Shown piece by piece: positions 18,057-26,397 of a DNA stretch of 54,771 nucleotides. Source of the stretch: JAGOTP01 sp964600845 (lineage in GTDB: Bacteria; Patescibacteriota; Patescibacteriia; 2-12-FULL-60-25). The position numbers and the translations under genes were made by a program. The number at the start of each line of letters is the position of its first letter. The first letter of the stretch is position 1. Location: assembly GCA_964600845.1 (NCBI GenBank), contig CAZRJW010000007.1, positions 1-54,771 on the forward strand, written 5' to 3'. The notes under the pieces were generated by a model that was not told the origin of the DNA, made no database searches, and saw only the letters and a list, made by a program, of their open reading frames with translations.

Positions 18057-18085
18057 TTGACTTTTTGGCTAATTTGTGCTAGAGT
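18057..18085 (+). promoter_or_regulatory. Sigma70-like promoter for the small GC-rich membrane protein
   Basis: TTGACT (18057-18062), 17-base spacer, TAGAGT (18080-18085), in an AT-rich patch immediately before GC-rich sequence. The predicted leader is about 90 nt up to ATG 18184. The rest of the interval from L33 (17849) to here holds only tRNA-Thr. Confidence 0.65.
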
Positions 18086-18183
18086 TGTTTGTTCTGGACG
18101 CCTCCCTGTGGCTAATTTTTAGCCCTAGAGCGGCGACCGGAACAGCGATTTTGCTCATTCCCCCGGACGTAAAGGCCCAGACC

Positions 18184-18549
18184 ATGCTCGAACAGCTCCG
18201 GCGTCTCATCGAGGCCCTCGGCGACATGCCTCAAACGATGGATGAGCTTCGCCGCATGGCGGAGACGATCGCCTTGTACGGGAAGATCGCGCTCATCGTC
18301 GCGGCAGTCGCGGGTGCCCTCTGGGCCCTGCGGATGCCGATCCTCGCGGTCGTCAACGTCTTGCGCTATCGCGAGATGCGCGAGATCGACAAGGGCGAGA
18401 CGGAGGCTGCCGACGCCCGCGGCATCGTCGAGACGGCCAAGGCCCTCAAGGGAAGCGGTCCGGTGAACAAGGAAGACCTCCTCGCCGCCGTACCCGTCTA
18501 CCACGAGCTGATCAAAGCAGCTCGCACGAGCCGTAAGAAGCTCCTTTAA
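18184..18549 (+). CDS. Small GC-rich single-pass membrane protein, unknown
   Basis: 121 aa from ATG 18184; alternative upstream starts would overlap the promoter. An amphipathic N-terminus (LEQLRRLIEALGDMPQTMDEL) is followed by a hydrophobic helix at about residues 36-62 (IALIVAAVAGALWALRMPIL) and a charged helical C-terminus rich in Glu/Lys/Ala. GC-rich codons, own promoter, and two GC hairpins behind it (18551-18569 and 18591-18615). No family recognised. Confidence 0.65.
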   Translation: MLEQLRRLIEALGDMPQTMDELRRMAETIALYGKIALIVAAVAGALWALRMPILAVVNVLRYREMREIDKGETEAADARGIVETAKALKGSGPVNKEDLLAAVPVYHELIKAARTSRKKLL

Positions 18550-18550
18550 C

Positions 18551-18615
18551 CTCGGTCTGGGTCACCGAGCCTAAACAAGTGGATCCGCCAGGCGCGCAGC
18601 ACTCACTCGCGCGCC
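18551..18615 (+). terminator. Two hairpins after the small membrane protein gene
   Basis: CTCGGT/ACCGAG (18551-18569) and GGCGCGC/GCGCGCC (18591-18615). Neither is followed by a clear T run, so termination is only possible, not shown. Confidence 0.35.
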
Positions 18616-18667
18616 AGGAACCAGATCACCGATTCCCGTAATCGACGATGCGGTTCCTCCGAGGCAG

Positions 18668-19900
18668 CTATTCCTTCCCCAGTTCTTTCACCCACTTCGT
18701 GAACTCCTCCCCTTTGTGTTCAAAGTTTTTCCAAAGGCGATAACTAGGTGAAGCCGTCGATAGCAAACACGTCATACCAGCAGAGGTGTGTTGATACGCA
18801 AAGCGAACCGCCTCTTCCATCGATTCTGTTTCACAGAAGGCAAAAACCCGTCGCGAATGCCGCTCAAGGGCGGCTTTTATGTTTGCACCCGTATCAGGGA
18901 ATAAAACGATATTTCTTACACCGGAGGCATCGATCATCTTCGCGAGCTCATCGAAGACATAGCCGCGGTCCGTTCCCCCCAGAAAGAGCGTCTCTACGCG
19001 TGACACCGCCTGCAGTGCTTGGATCGCTGCCTCTGGTGCTGTAGCGATCGCGTCATCAATGAAGGTAATTCCTCGGTATGTGCCGACGTCCGTCAAACGA
19101 TGTGGTAACGGCTGGAAGTCTCGGATCGCCTGTTCCGCCTGTTCGGGCGTAACACCGAATTGCTGCGCGGCCGTCCATGCTCCATAGACATTCTGTATGT
19201 TGTGCGCTCCACGCAAGCGGAGTCCTTCGAGCGAGAAAGGAACGCTATCTGCAAATGGAATCGCTGTTCCGGGCGCTTCTTGTACGAGCTCCTGTAGCTC
19301 TGGATACTGGGAGTTATAGATAAAGACCTGCTTTGTATCCCCTTTCCGTACGATGTTTGCCTTAGCTCCGAAATAAGCCTCGAGTGAACCATGATAATCC
19401 AAGTGCTCTGGAAAAAAGCTTGTGAAGACGGCGACCTCAGGCCCACGCTCGAGATCATCGAGTTGGTAACTCGAAAGCTCCATCACATACACATCCACTT
19501 GATCATCCTCATCTGCAACATCGAGGGCTGGTGCTCCGATATTTCCTACGAGACGAGTGCGCTTCCCGCCCGCCTGCAGCATCGCCGCAATCAAAGAGGA
19601 GGTTGTACTCTTTCCCTTTGAACCCGTCACGCCCACGATAGGCTTTTTGACGTTCGCAAAAAACAGATTCGTCGCAGTCGTATATGGAACCGTCAGGAAA
19701 CGTTTGCAGATGCCCGGTGTCTTGATCACGAGATCACCTACTGTCTGCAACGCGAGATAATCCGCATCCCGTGATTGATCCGCGATGATGATCTCTGCTT
19801 GAGGCGCATGTTTCTGCAAAAAGCGCTCGGTCGCTTGCCCTTCTTTGCCGTACCCAAGGAGAACGATCTTCTTCTTTGTCTGTAGCTCAGCGATGGTCAT
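18668..19900 (-). CDS. murD: UDP-N-acetylmuramoyl-L-alanine:glutamate ligase (MurD or MurD2)
   Basis: 410 aa. Cytoplasmic Mur ligase adding glutamate to UDP-MurNAc-L-Ala with ATP. Motifs: N-terminal Rossmann LLGYGKEGQATERFL, P-loop GVTGSKGKSTTSS, MELSSYQLDDL, FPEHLDYHGSLEAYFGAKANIV and the GTDRG segment of the C-terminal domain. Its ATG overlaps the stop of the MurL-like gene as ATGA, implying coupled translation. Because of that partner it may be the MurD2 type, which adds L-Glu for later epimerisation, rather than D-Glu; sequence alone does not decide this. Confidence 0.93.
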   Translation of the reverse strand: MTIAELQTKKKIVLLGYGKEGQATERFLQKHAPQAEIIIADQSRDADYLALQTVGDLVIKTPGICKRFLTVPYTTATNLFFANVKKPIVGVTGSKGKSTTSSLIAAMLQAGGKRTRLVGNIGAPALDVADEDDQVDVYVMELSSYQLDDLERGPEVAVFTSFFPEHLDYHGSLEAYFGAKANIVRKGDTKQVFIYNSQYPELQELVQEAPGTAIPFADSVPFSLEGLRLRGAHNIQNVYGAWTAAQQFGVTPEQAEQAIRDFQPLPHRLTDVGTYRGITFIDDAIATAPEAAIQALQAVSRVETLFLGGTDRGYVFDELAKMIDASGVRNIVLFPDTGANIKAALERHSRRVFAFCETESMEEAVRFAYQHTSAGMTCLLSTASPSYRLWKNFEHKGEEFTKWVKELGKE

Positions 19901-21273
19901 AGAGTGTGGTAGATCTTTTGGAAGGGTGTTGGGAGCGCTGCGATCGCCTCTGCGTTCGGTGTCAGAATATCTTTCTCAAGCGCAGCCCAGTCGGAGACGA
20001 GTGGTGCTACTTCCTCTTCAAAGAGTCTCATGATCGGCTCTCCGGTATACGCTCCTGATGCCTGCGCTAAGTGAAATGCTAAACGCGTCTCCTCCGGCGT
20101 ACCCACACATTCGAATGGCTTGATCCCCTTCACGCCCAAGAGCTCGCGATACAGGTCTACGAGTGCTTCATCCGCAAATACATCTTTTCCGATCGCTTCA
20201 ACGAGTTGTTCTTTTGGAACAAACGGAGCAAGCAGCGCGAACACAAAAGCACACTTGGGACACACTCCACACCAATAGGCTTTCCCTGCACGCTCTGGCT
20301 GCTCCTTGCTCACGACGAAATTACGGTTACAGCTTGAGACATGTCCAAGGTACTGCGGCGAACGTGCGAAGAGCTTTGCGATCGCGAGTTCGTGTAGCGG
20401 ACGAAGCAAAGAAAACGTCGTGACGTCTGGCGTTACAAACCTATGGATATAGTCCCGAATCAGCTCTTCTGCCTCTACCGACTTTGACCACTGATGGTTA
20501 ATTTCCATTCCTAGATATTCAACGTTTCCCTCACTTGCACTCGACTCGTTGGAAAAAGCCACCCACGCATAATCACAAAGAACCGCTACGAACATCGCTC
20601 CAAAACTCCAAACCGTTGTAATCGGAACGTGACCGTTATAGGCGGTGCCCGCTTTGGATAAAGCGATCATCTCTGGATCAAGTTTTGTTTGAAGAACTAA
20701 TTCGGGTTCAATAAAAAACTGCATGACATCCTTTTGCACCTTTGAGGCTCCATAAACAAACGGTCGGAATGGAATTTTAGCCGCCATCAATAAGTCGGCG
20801 GAAACCATTGAGTCCTTGCCGCCACCAATCGGAAGAAGTACTCGATCCGTTCGCTTACAGGCAATCGCTGGCGTTGCTTGCGCTGCCGTCACAGGGAACT
20901 GAACCAGTCCACGGAAATCAATTTGCTGGCGATAAAAGAATTCGCCCAGTCCTTTTGTATAGACCGTTGTCCAAAAGGCTACCTGCTCTGCATCAAGAGC
21001 ATACCCGGCTTCGAGCACCATTTTTGCAGGGCAATACATTTTCCAGTAACTCACTCCCAATACAAGGTGAAGAGACTGTAGACAACGATCAATGAGGGCC
21101 TGTGGCAGCGTTGCGAGTCCGTCCCGCGCTTCAGCGGGCAACGTCATCACGTCCTTGAAATACTCCTCTGGACGTTCCGCGAAACGGACGGTGTATTCGA
21201 AAACAACCTCGCCACGCTCACGATCAAGCGTGTACCGAGAAAAAACAAACTCACGTGGCTGGGTTGGATGCAT
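19897..21273 (-). CDS. murL: MurL-like UDP-MurNAc-L-Ala-L-Glu epimerase
   Basis: 458 aa from ATG 21273. A longer frame to 21489 exists but only overlaps dinB coding sequence. The N-terminal domain has the LGVSYWKMY and YTKGLGEFFYRQ motifs, and the centre has a PP-loop-like nucleotide site LLPIGGGKDSMVS. Further on come WSFGAMFVA, SNESSASEGN and a Cys cluster CGVCPKCAF. These match what I recall of MurL, the ATP-dependent epimerase that converts the terminal L-Glu of UDP-MurNAc-dipeptide to D-Glu after MurD2. Direct 4-base overlap with murD supports the assignment. It would replace glutamate racemase; none is seen in this window. Confidence 0.75.
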   Translation of the reverse strand: MHPTQPREFVFSRYTLDRERGEVVFEYTVRFAERPEEYFKDVMTLPAEARDGLATLPQALIDRCLQSLHLVLGVSYWKMYCPAKMVLEAGYALDAEQVAFWTTVYTKGLGEFFYRQQIDFRGLVQFPVTAAQATPAIACKRTDRVLLPIGGGKDSMVSADLLMAAKIPFRPFVYGASKVQKDVMQFFIEPELVLQTKLDPEMIALSKAGTAYNGHVPITTVWSFGAMFVAVLCDYAWVAFSNESSASEGNVEYLGMEINHQWSKSVEAEELIRDYIHRFVTPDVTTFSLLRPLHELAIAKLFARSPQYLGHVSSCNRNFVVSKEQPERAGKAYWCGVCPKCAFVFALLAPFVPKEQLVEAIGKDVFADEALVDLYRELLGVKGIKPFECVGTPEETRLAFHLAQASGAYTGEPIMRLFEEEVAPLVSDWAALEKDILTPNAEAIAALPTPFQKIYHTL

Positions 21274-21328
21274 ACAGAGATTGCCTCTAGTTTGGAGGAA
21301 GAGTGAATTGAAGACAACTTTGAGGCGC

Positions 21329-22642
21329 TCATCCTTGTTCCACGACGTCGACGCCCACCGTCTTGCGGAAGCCGATTCGATCCGGCGCTTCATCGCCAAG
21401 CTGCACCATGGATCCGAATTGAATCGCTTCTTCTCCATAGCGGTCACGGATCCGATCCATCGCATGCGATACGCGTTTCCAGGGGGCACCGGTATCGATT
21501 GAGGTTAGAAGTGAGGAACCGTCAAAACGTAATTGATCCCCCGGGGTGACAAGCCCCCAGAAGGTCACTGCCAAAAACGAGACTTCCTCATCGAGCGACC
21601 ATAAACGATGCAAAAGCTCGGTTCCGTGCTGAATGAGCGTAAATGAATCATCCGACGGCTCGTGAAAGGCGTGCGTCAGTGAACGGGTGAACTGAAAGGG
21701 AGATCCCCACCCATGGATTTCGTCCTCATTGTCTTTCTTCCGAATGCCGACCGTCACACTCATCCCAGAAGCGCTCTTCTGAAGCGCCCGCATCCTTCGT
21801 GCTGCACGCTCAAGTAAACGGAGAAAGACCGCAAAAACCAACCCCTTCTCGTTCACTTGCCGTGGAACACAATACGAATGCCCAACCGATTTTGGATCTT
21901 CATGACCATCCCCAAAACCCGCATCCACCTCAAGCCCAGACAGCGCGGCCCATAAAAAGAATCCGTTCTTTCCAAAAAGACGGATGAGTTCAAGCGGCGG
22001 CGAGCGCTTCACGTCAAGCAACGTACACATTCCCGCCCTCCCGAGTCGCCGGCGTAAACGCCCTCCAATCCCGCAGAGCGCATCGACGGGTAATCGTGCC
22101 AATACTTCATCCATCGTAGCCGGAACAAACACAACTAACCCATTTGGTTTTTTGAGCTCTGACGCCAGCTTTGCTAAGCGCCTATTCGGCGCAATTCCAA
22201 CCGAACACTTCAACCATTCCCCGATTTCTGTCTGAATTCTCCATTGAATTCTGGAAAGCATCCAGGCGGCTTCAGCCGTATCGCGACAAAAACCCGTAAG
22301 ATCCACGAATGCTTCATCGATCGAATAATATTCCACCCGATCCGAGATCTGACGCAGCATAGCGAACACACGAGCAATCACCGAACGATATTTCGCCGGC
22401 TCATTCTGAATGAAGACCGCCTCAGGCACTTTTTTCCGCGCATCTTCAACTCGCATCCCTACTCTCATCCCCCGCTGCTTCGCTTCGACCGAGGCCGCGA
22501 TGATGCATCCACGCTCGTGTAAGTAGGCACAGACCCCAAGCGGACGCCCACGGAACTGCGGATTCGCCTGCTGCTCTACCGTCGCAAAGAACGAGTTCAT
22601 GTCGATATGTACGATGATCCGTGTAGATAGCTTGAGATTCAT
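21329..22642 (-). CDS. dinB: Y-family DNA polymerase (DinB/Pol IV type)
   Basis: 437 aa. Error-prone translesion polymerase. The palm motifs are HIDMNSFFATVEQ and YYSIDEAFVDLTG, carrying the catalytic Asp and Asp-Glu. The fingers region is CIIAASVEAKQRGMRVGM, followed by SVGIAPNRRLAKLASELKKPNG, a helix-hairpin-helix thumb (LCGIGGRLRRRLGRAGM) and a little-finger domain. Longer than E. coli DinB (351 aa), with a C-terminal extension as in UvrX/ImuB-like polymerases, but catalytic residues are present. Twelve bases or fewer separate it from a small upstream gene in the same transcript. Confidence 0.92.
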   Translation of the reverse strand: MNLKLSTRIIVHIDMNSFFATVEQQANPQFRGRPLGVCAYLHERGCIIAASVEAKQRGMRVGMRVEDARKKVPEAVFIQNEPAKYRSVIARVFAMLRQISDRVEYYSIDEAFVDLTGFCRDTAEAAWMLSRIQWRIQTEIGEWLKCSVGIAPNRRLAKLASELKKPNGLVVFVPATMDEVLARLPVDALCGIGGRLRRRLGRAGMCTLLDVKRSPPLELIRLFGKNGFFLWAALSGLEVDAGFGDGHEDPKSVGHSYCVPRQVNEKGLVFAVFLRLLERAARRMRALQKSASGMSVTVGIRKKDNEDEIHGWGSPFQFTRSLTHAFHEPSDDSFTLIQHGTELLHRLWSLDEEVSFLAVTFWGLVTPGDQLRFDGSSLLTSIDTGAPWKRVSHAMDRIRDRYGEEAIQFGSMVQLGDEAPDRIGFRKTVGVDVVEQG

Positions 22643-22653
22643 ATCGGGGTTCT

Positions 22654-22908
22654 TTACAGAAGCGGGACTTGTTCAATGAACCATTCTCCCTTTAACGGGA
22701 GAAAAACCAACCGAAAAGGGTTCCCCATAACATCCGTGACCGAGAAAAACCGAAAGAACTCCCTCCCCTCTCTCCGCTCATGCACCAGATGCACCGTTTT
22801 CACGGCATACGCGCGCGTCTGCCAACGAAAACGGAGCGGCCGAATGGTGCCGCGAGCAAAGACAACGATCACATCAATCGCCTCTCGTTCAAGCTCGCGC
22901 GGCCCCAT
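22654..22908 (-). CDS. Small polymerase-associated protein, DUF6504-like
   Basis: 84 aa from ATG 22908. Mostly beta-strand, with a pattern of Arg/aromatic residues (IRPLRFRWQTRAYAVKTV, EFFRFFSVTD, GEWFIEQV) resembling DUF6504 proteins that accompany Y-family or DnaE2-type mutagenic polymerases. It directly precedes dinB on the same strand. A TTG start 9 bases upstream is also possible. The predicted transcription start (near 22910) would make the message almost leaderless. Confidence 0.6.
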   Translation of the reverse strand: MGPRELEREAIDVIVVFARGTIRPLRFRWQTRAYAVKTVHLVHERREGREFFRFFSVTDVMGNPFRLVFLPLKGEWFIEQVPLL

Positions 22909-22916
22909 ATAGAACA

Positions 22917-22945
22917 AAAATAGAACAGACGAACTTGGGTGTCAA
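22917..22945 (-). promoter_or_regulatory. Promoter of the DUF6504-like/dinB unit
   Basis: On the minus strand TTGACA (22945-22940), 17 bases, TATTTT (22922-22917). Three GAAC repeats on the plus strand (22912, 22923, 22931) cover the -10 and spacer, a possible damage-response operator. Confidence 0.65.
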
Positions 22946-22960
22946 GCTTCACTTTATACC

Positions 22961-22989
22961 TTGACCCTTCGTTCATTCTCCGTCATTCT
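22961..22989 (+). promoter_or_regulatory. Promoter of tRNA-Leu
   Basis: TTGACC (22961-22966), 17 bases, CATTCT (22984-22989); about 20 bases ahead of the mature tRNA 5' end and divergent from the dinB promoter. Confidence 0.6.
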
Positions 22990-23008
22990 TACGGAGCAAA
23001 AGTTGCAT

Positions 23009-23095
<87 letters not shown>

Positions 23096-23096
23096 A

Positions 23097-23130
23097 CAAA
23101 AAACATCCCAGATCGGGATGTTTTTTGTTT
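23097..23130. terminator. Bidirectional terminator between tRNA-Leu and nitroreductase gene
   Basis: ACATCCC (23103-23109) pairs with GGGATGT (23115-23121), flanked by an A run on the left and a T run on the right, so it serves both converging transcripts. Confidence 0.9.
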
Positions 23131-23133
23131 TTT

Positions 23134-23742
23134 TTACTTTTTGTACTCCACCATTTCCTCAAGCGGCACACGCACTTTCGGGTGTCCCGGCTCTGCTGCA
23201 TAGCCGATCGGCAACAAGACACACGGCATCTTATCCGTGAATCCGAGCAACTCTGTAAACTTCGCTGGGTCAAACCCTTCCATTGGACAGCTATCGATCC
23301 CCTTCTCAGCCGCCGCCAGGATCATCGCTTGCAACGCGAGATAGGTTTGTGGCTTCAACCAAGCAAATACCTTTTCCTCCGTTGAGGGGATCCAACCTTG
23401 TACCATCTTCTTGTAGCCCTCTGCTGACTCTGGGCCAGACTGAGCCTGAATCAGCTCCGCTGTTCGGTTAATACGGGCATGTACGTCTTTCATACAAGAC
23501 ACAACCAGCAAATGGCTCGCATCCGTCACCTGCGATTGACCAAAGCTCGCTTCTCGCAGCTTGGCGCGGAGCTCTTCGTTCGTTACCACCGTGATATACC
23601 AAGGCTGGGTGTTCGCACTTGAACAAGACAAACGAGCGGCTTCTAGGATGTACGCAAGGTCCTCATTGCTCACCTTCTTTGTAGGATCAAATTTCTTGGT
23701 GGCAAAGCGCCGAAGCAGTAAATCATGAATGGTCATAGGCAT
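23134..23742 (-). CDS. Nitroreductase-family flavoprotein (NfsB-like)
   Basis: 202 aa from ATG 23742 (MPMTIHDLLLRRFATKKFD); the Met two residues on is an alternative, and a longer frame to 23814 runs into upstream intergenic sequence. Typical NADH/NAD(P)H-dependent FMN nitroreductase: RRFATKKFDPTKKVS start, FMN-binding SSANTQPWYITVV, then LALQAMILAAAEKGIDSCPMEGFD and GYAAEPGHPKVRVPLEEMV. It reduces quinone or nitro substrates with FMN. Monocistronic. Confidence 0.92.
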   Translation of the reverse strand: MPMTIHDLLLRRFATKKFDPTKKVSNEDLAYILEAARLSCSSANTQPWYITVVTNEELRAKLREASFGQSQVTDASHLLVVSCMKDVHARINRTAELIQAQSGPESAEGYKKMVQGWIPSTEEKVFAWLKPQTYLALQAMILAAAEKGIDSCPMEGFDPAKFTELLGFTDKMPCVLLPIGYAAEPGHPKVRVPLEEMVEYKK

Positions 23743-23831
23743 TTGAGGGTAGCACCTCTGAAACAACCTTGCCAATAACAGGGAAATAGATAAATAATGG
23801 CTTATATTAGCCAAATACCTCTAAACATTGC

Positions 23832-23860
23832 TTGACGTATCTGTGAATGGCTGTTATGGT
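23832..23860 (+). promoter_or_regulatory. Promoter of the RNase J gene
   Basis: TTGACG (23832-23837), 17-base spacer, TATGGT (23855-23860). Start near 23867 gives a leader of about 170 nt if translation begins at ATG 24040. Confidence 0.7.
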
Positions 23861-24039
23861 TCACATCGTTGTTCGACGTTTCTCATAGCGCACTCGTAGA
23901 CGGGAGCTCTGTGAAAGTCGTCGCAAAAACCAAGCCAAGCAGGCTTTCAGCCGATGTGGAACAGGTTCTAGAACGGCCGCTCCGACCTCGTTATTTTTTG
24001 TCTTTGATTTCTGACATTTTGAATCTCTTTAAAAACTCT

Positions 24040-26211
24040 ATGACTCCTCCTTCCTCCTCGAACGCACCATCCTCTGACTCCGGATCCGGGTTTTCCCCAT
24101 TCCGCCCAGGGATCAATCGTCCAGGAGCCGGATCGCAACGCCCAATGCGTTCTCGATTCCCAAAACCAGCGCCATTCTTGCGCTCAAACTCCCCACACGC
24201 ACCGATTCAGAACAATACGCCTCGTATCGTTCCTGCCACTCCCGCCCCAGCGGCCGGAGTGTCGCTTGATCGTGCTCCACACGCTTCTTCCACAGCTGCC
24301 CCAGCTAGCACAGGTCAGCGCTCACATGGCTATGGCAATCGCCCACCCTCATCCGGGAACGGTGGTTCTCGCCCACCGGGACACGGTGGCTCACGACCAG
24401 GCGGTCGCGGCGGAAAACCAGGTCGTGGCGGCAAGCGTGGCGGTGCTCCAGGCGGAGACCTTCCAAACGTGCGCATGACGACCTTCCGCAATAAACCCGT
24501 CCACAAGACAGGGAGCGATGAAGACACCCTCAGCACCGTTGCAGGCGATGAGCGCCTCAAGGTCGTTGTCCTCGGCGGCAACGAAGAAGTCGGCCGCAAC
24601 ATGTCGATGCTTGAGTACGGCAACGACATCATCTTGATCGACATGGGTCTTCAATTTCCTGATGAAGACATGCCTGGCGTCGACTACATCATTCCAAACG
24701 TTTCCTACTTAAAGGGCAAAGAAAAGAACATCCGTGGTGTCGTGATCACTCACGCCCACATGGACCACATCGGTGGAATTCCTCACATCATGCCGCAAAT
24801 TGGTAATCCACCAATTTTCAGCTCTGATTTGACCTGCGCGATTATCAAAAAGCGTCAGGAAGATTTCCGTCAGTGCCCTCCGCTGCATTTGCATGCCGTC
24901 AAATATGACGACGTGATTCAGCTTGGTGCTTTCAAAGTCGAATTCTTTGGTGTAGCTCACTCGGTTCCAACCTCGATGGGTATTATCATTACGACCCCTT
25001 GTGGAATCATTGTGCACACCGGCGACTTCAAGTTGGAAATGGGAGAAAAAGCCGGATCTGTGCAAGAAACAGAAAAATTGCGCAAGCTCGGCGAACGGAA
25101 TGTGCTCGCCCTCATGATCGACTCGACGAACGCCACCCAAACAGGCCGTCAGTTGACCGAGGTCGACATTCAACACAACCTCGACGACATCATCCAAAAC
25201 TCCAAGGGAAAGGTGATCATCAGCACGTTCGCGTCCATGTTGTCGCGTATCCAGCAGATCATTTTTGCCTGTGAGCGCATGGGCCGTAAAATTGCCATTC
25301 TTGGCTTTTCGATGAGCTCGAACGTTGCCATTGCGCAGCAGCTCGGCTACATCACGATGCAGAAGGGCACACAAATTGAAGCTCGTGACATCCATAAATA
25401 CCCTCGTGAAAAGGTAGCGATCGTTTGTACCGGTGCTCAAGCCCAAGAAGGCTCGGCGCTCATGCGTATCGCGAGCCACGAACATCCAATTGTGACGCTC
25501 GAACCAGGCGATAGCATCGTCTTCTCGTCTTCGGTTATTCCAGGCAACGAACGCACCGTTCAGCGCTTGAAAGACACGCTGTACCGCGAAGGCGCAAACG
25601 TCGTGCACTACCAGATGATGGACGTGCACGCCGGTGGTCACGCGCGTCAGGAAGACTTGATCGAAACGCACCAGATGATCAAGCCAAAGTACTTGATTCC
25701 GATCGAAGGAAACTATTCCTTCTTGTGTGAACATGCGAATGCCGCCGTCCGCGGAGGCTTCCCACGTGAACGCATTATCATTGCCGACAACGGCCAGATC
25801 ACGGAATTCGACAAACAAGGAACCGGCATGTTGACCAACAAAAAGATTACGACGGACTACGTGTTCGTTGATGGTCTCGGCGTAGGAAACACCAACCAGA
25901 TCGTTCTGCGTGATCGTCAGCAGCTGTCGTTAGACGGGGTTGTTCTGGTCGTAGCAGTCATCGATTCCCGTACCGGCGCGCCACAAGCATTACCAGACAT
26001 CATCTCGCGCGGCTTCGTCTACATGAAGGAGCACCAAGAGCTGATTACCCACGCCCGCAACAAGGTTGCTTCGATCTTGCGCGACATGGATCCTCGTTCT
26101 CGCACCCAAACCAACTACTTAAAGGACAAATTACGCGACGATCTCGGCGAGTTCCTCTATATCAAAACAGAGCAGCGTCCGATGATTATCCCCGTGATCA
26201 TTGAGGTATAG
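24040..26211 (+). CDS. rnj: Ribonuclease J with a disordered RGG-rich N-terminal extension
   Basis: 723 aa from ATG 24040. The frame stays open back to a TTG at 23869, almost at the predicted transcription start, so a 780-aa form cannot be excluded; neither start has a clear ribosome site. Residues 1 to about 165 are Pro/Ser/Gly/Arg-rich with several RGG and GRGG repeats. Next comes a metallo-beta-lactamase/beta-CASP core: THAHMDHIGGIPH (HxHxDH), HTGDFKLEMG, DSTNAT, FSSSVIPGNE, DVHAGGHARQED and PIEGNYSFL. RNase J is the main 5'-3' exo- and endoribonuclease of bacteria lacking RNase E. The RGG tract probably binds RNA. Confidence 0.93.
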   Translation: MTPPSSSNAPSSDSGSGFSPFRPGINRPGAGSQRPMRSRFPKPAPFLRSNSPHAPIQNNTPRIVPATPAPAAGVSLDRAPHASSTAAPASTGQRSHGYGNRPPSSGNGGSRPPGHGGSRPGGRGGKPGRGGKRGGAPGGDLPNVRMTTFRNKPVHKTGSDEDTLSTVAGDERLKVVVLGGNEEVGRNMSMLEYGNDIILIDMGLQFPDEDMPGVDYIIPNVSYLKGKEKNIRGVVITHAHMDHIGGIPHIMPQIGNPPIFSSDLTCAIIKKRQEDFRQCPPLHLHAVKYDDVIQLGAFKVEFFGVAHSVPTSMGIIITTPCGIIVHTGDFKLEMGEKAGSVQETEKLRKLGERNVLALMIDSTNATQTGRQLTEVDIQHNLDDIIQNSKGKVIISTFASMLSRIQQIIFACERMGRKIAILGFSMSSNVAIAQQLGYITMQKGTQIEARDIHKYPREKVAIVCTGAQAQEGSALMRIASHEHPIVTLEPGDSIVFSSSVIPGNERTVQRLKDTLYREGANVVHYQMMDVHAGGHARQEDLIETHQMIKPKYLIPIEGNYSFLCEHANAAVRGGFPRERIIIADNGQITEFDKQGTGMLTNKKITTDYVFVDGLGVGNTNQIVLRDRQQLSLDGVVLVVAVIDSRTGAPQALPDIISRGFVYMKEHQELITHARNKVASILRDMDPRSRTQTNYLKDKLRDDLGEFLYIKTEQRPMIIPVIIEV

Positions 26212-26229
26212 GTAAAACTCGGATTGCTC

Positions 26230-26335
26230 AGCGAAGGACGTCCCTCTCCAGGGGACGCCTGCGCTCTTGCTAGTGCTCGGCTCGTTGTCCAAGTCGTCAC
26301 TTGGCCAAAGCCCCTTACGAGGCACATCCTTCGCT
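26230..26335 (+). ncRNA. Candidate multi-branched structured RNA downstream of rnj
   Basis: An outer stem AGCGAAGGA (26230-26238) / TCCTTCGCT (26327-26335) encloses CGTCCC/GGGACG (26239-26257) and CCAAGT/ACTTGG (26289-26304). There is no T run at the end. Could be a 3' stability element, a small RNA or a leader element of the ABC exporter gene that starts 62 bases on. Confidence 0.4.
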
Positions 26336-26397
26336 AAACATCCTCGTACTCAAAAGTTGGAGGAGTAGATAAAAGTTAGATCAATTATTCATTCTCT

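Noticed and set aside
21274..21489. 72-residue N-terminal extension of the MurL-like protein
   Set aside because: It overlaps dinB coding sequence in another frame and has no resemblance to the family; the internal ATG 21273 gives the expected length.
24709..25818. A 369-codon minus-strand frame
   Set aside because: Entirely antisense to the RNase J core, whose metal-binding motifs are certain; no ribosome site or family features.
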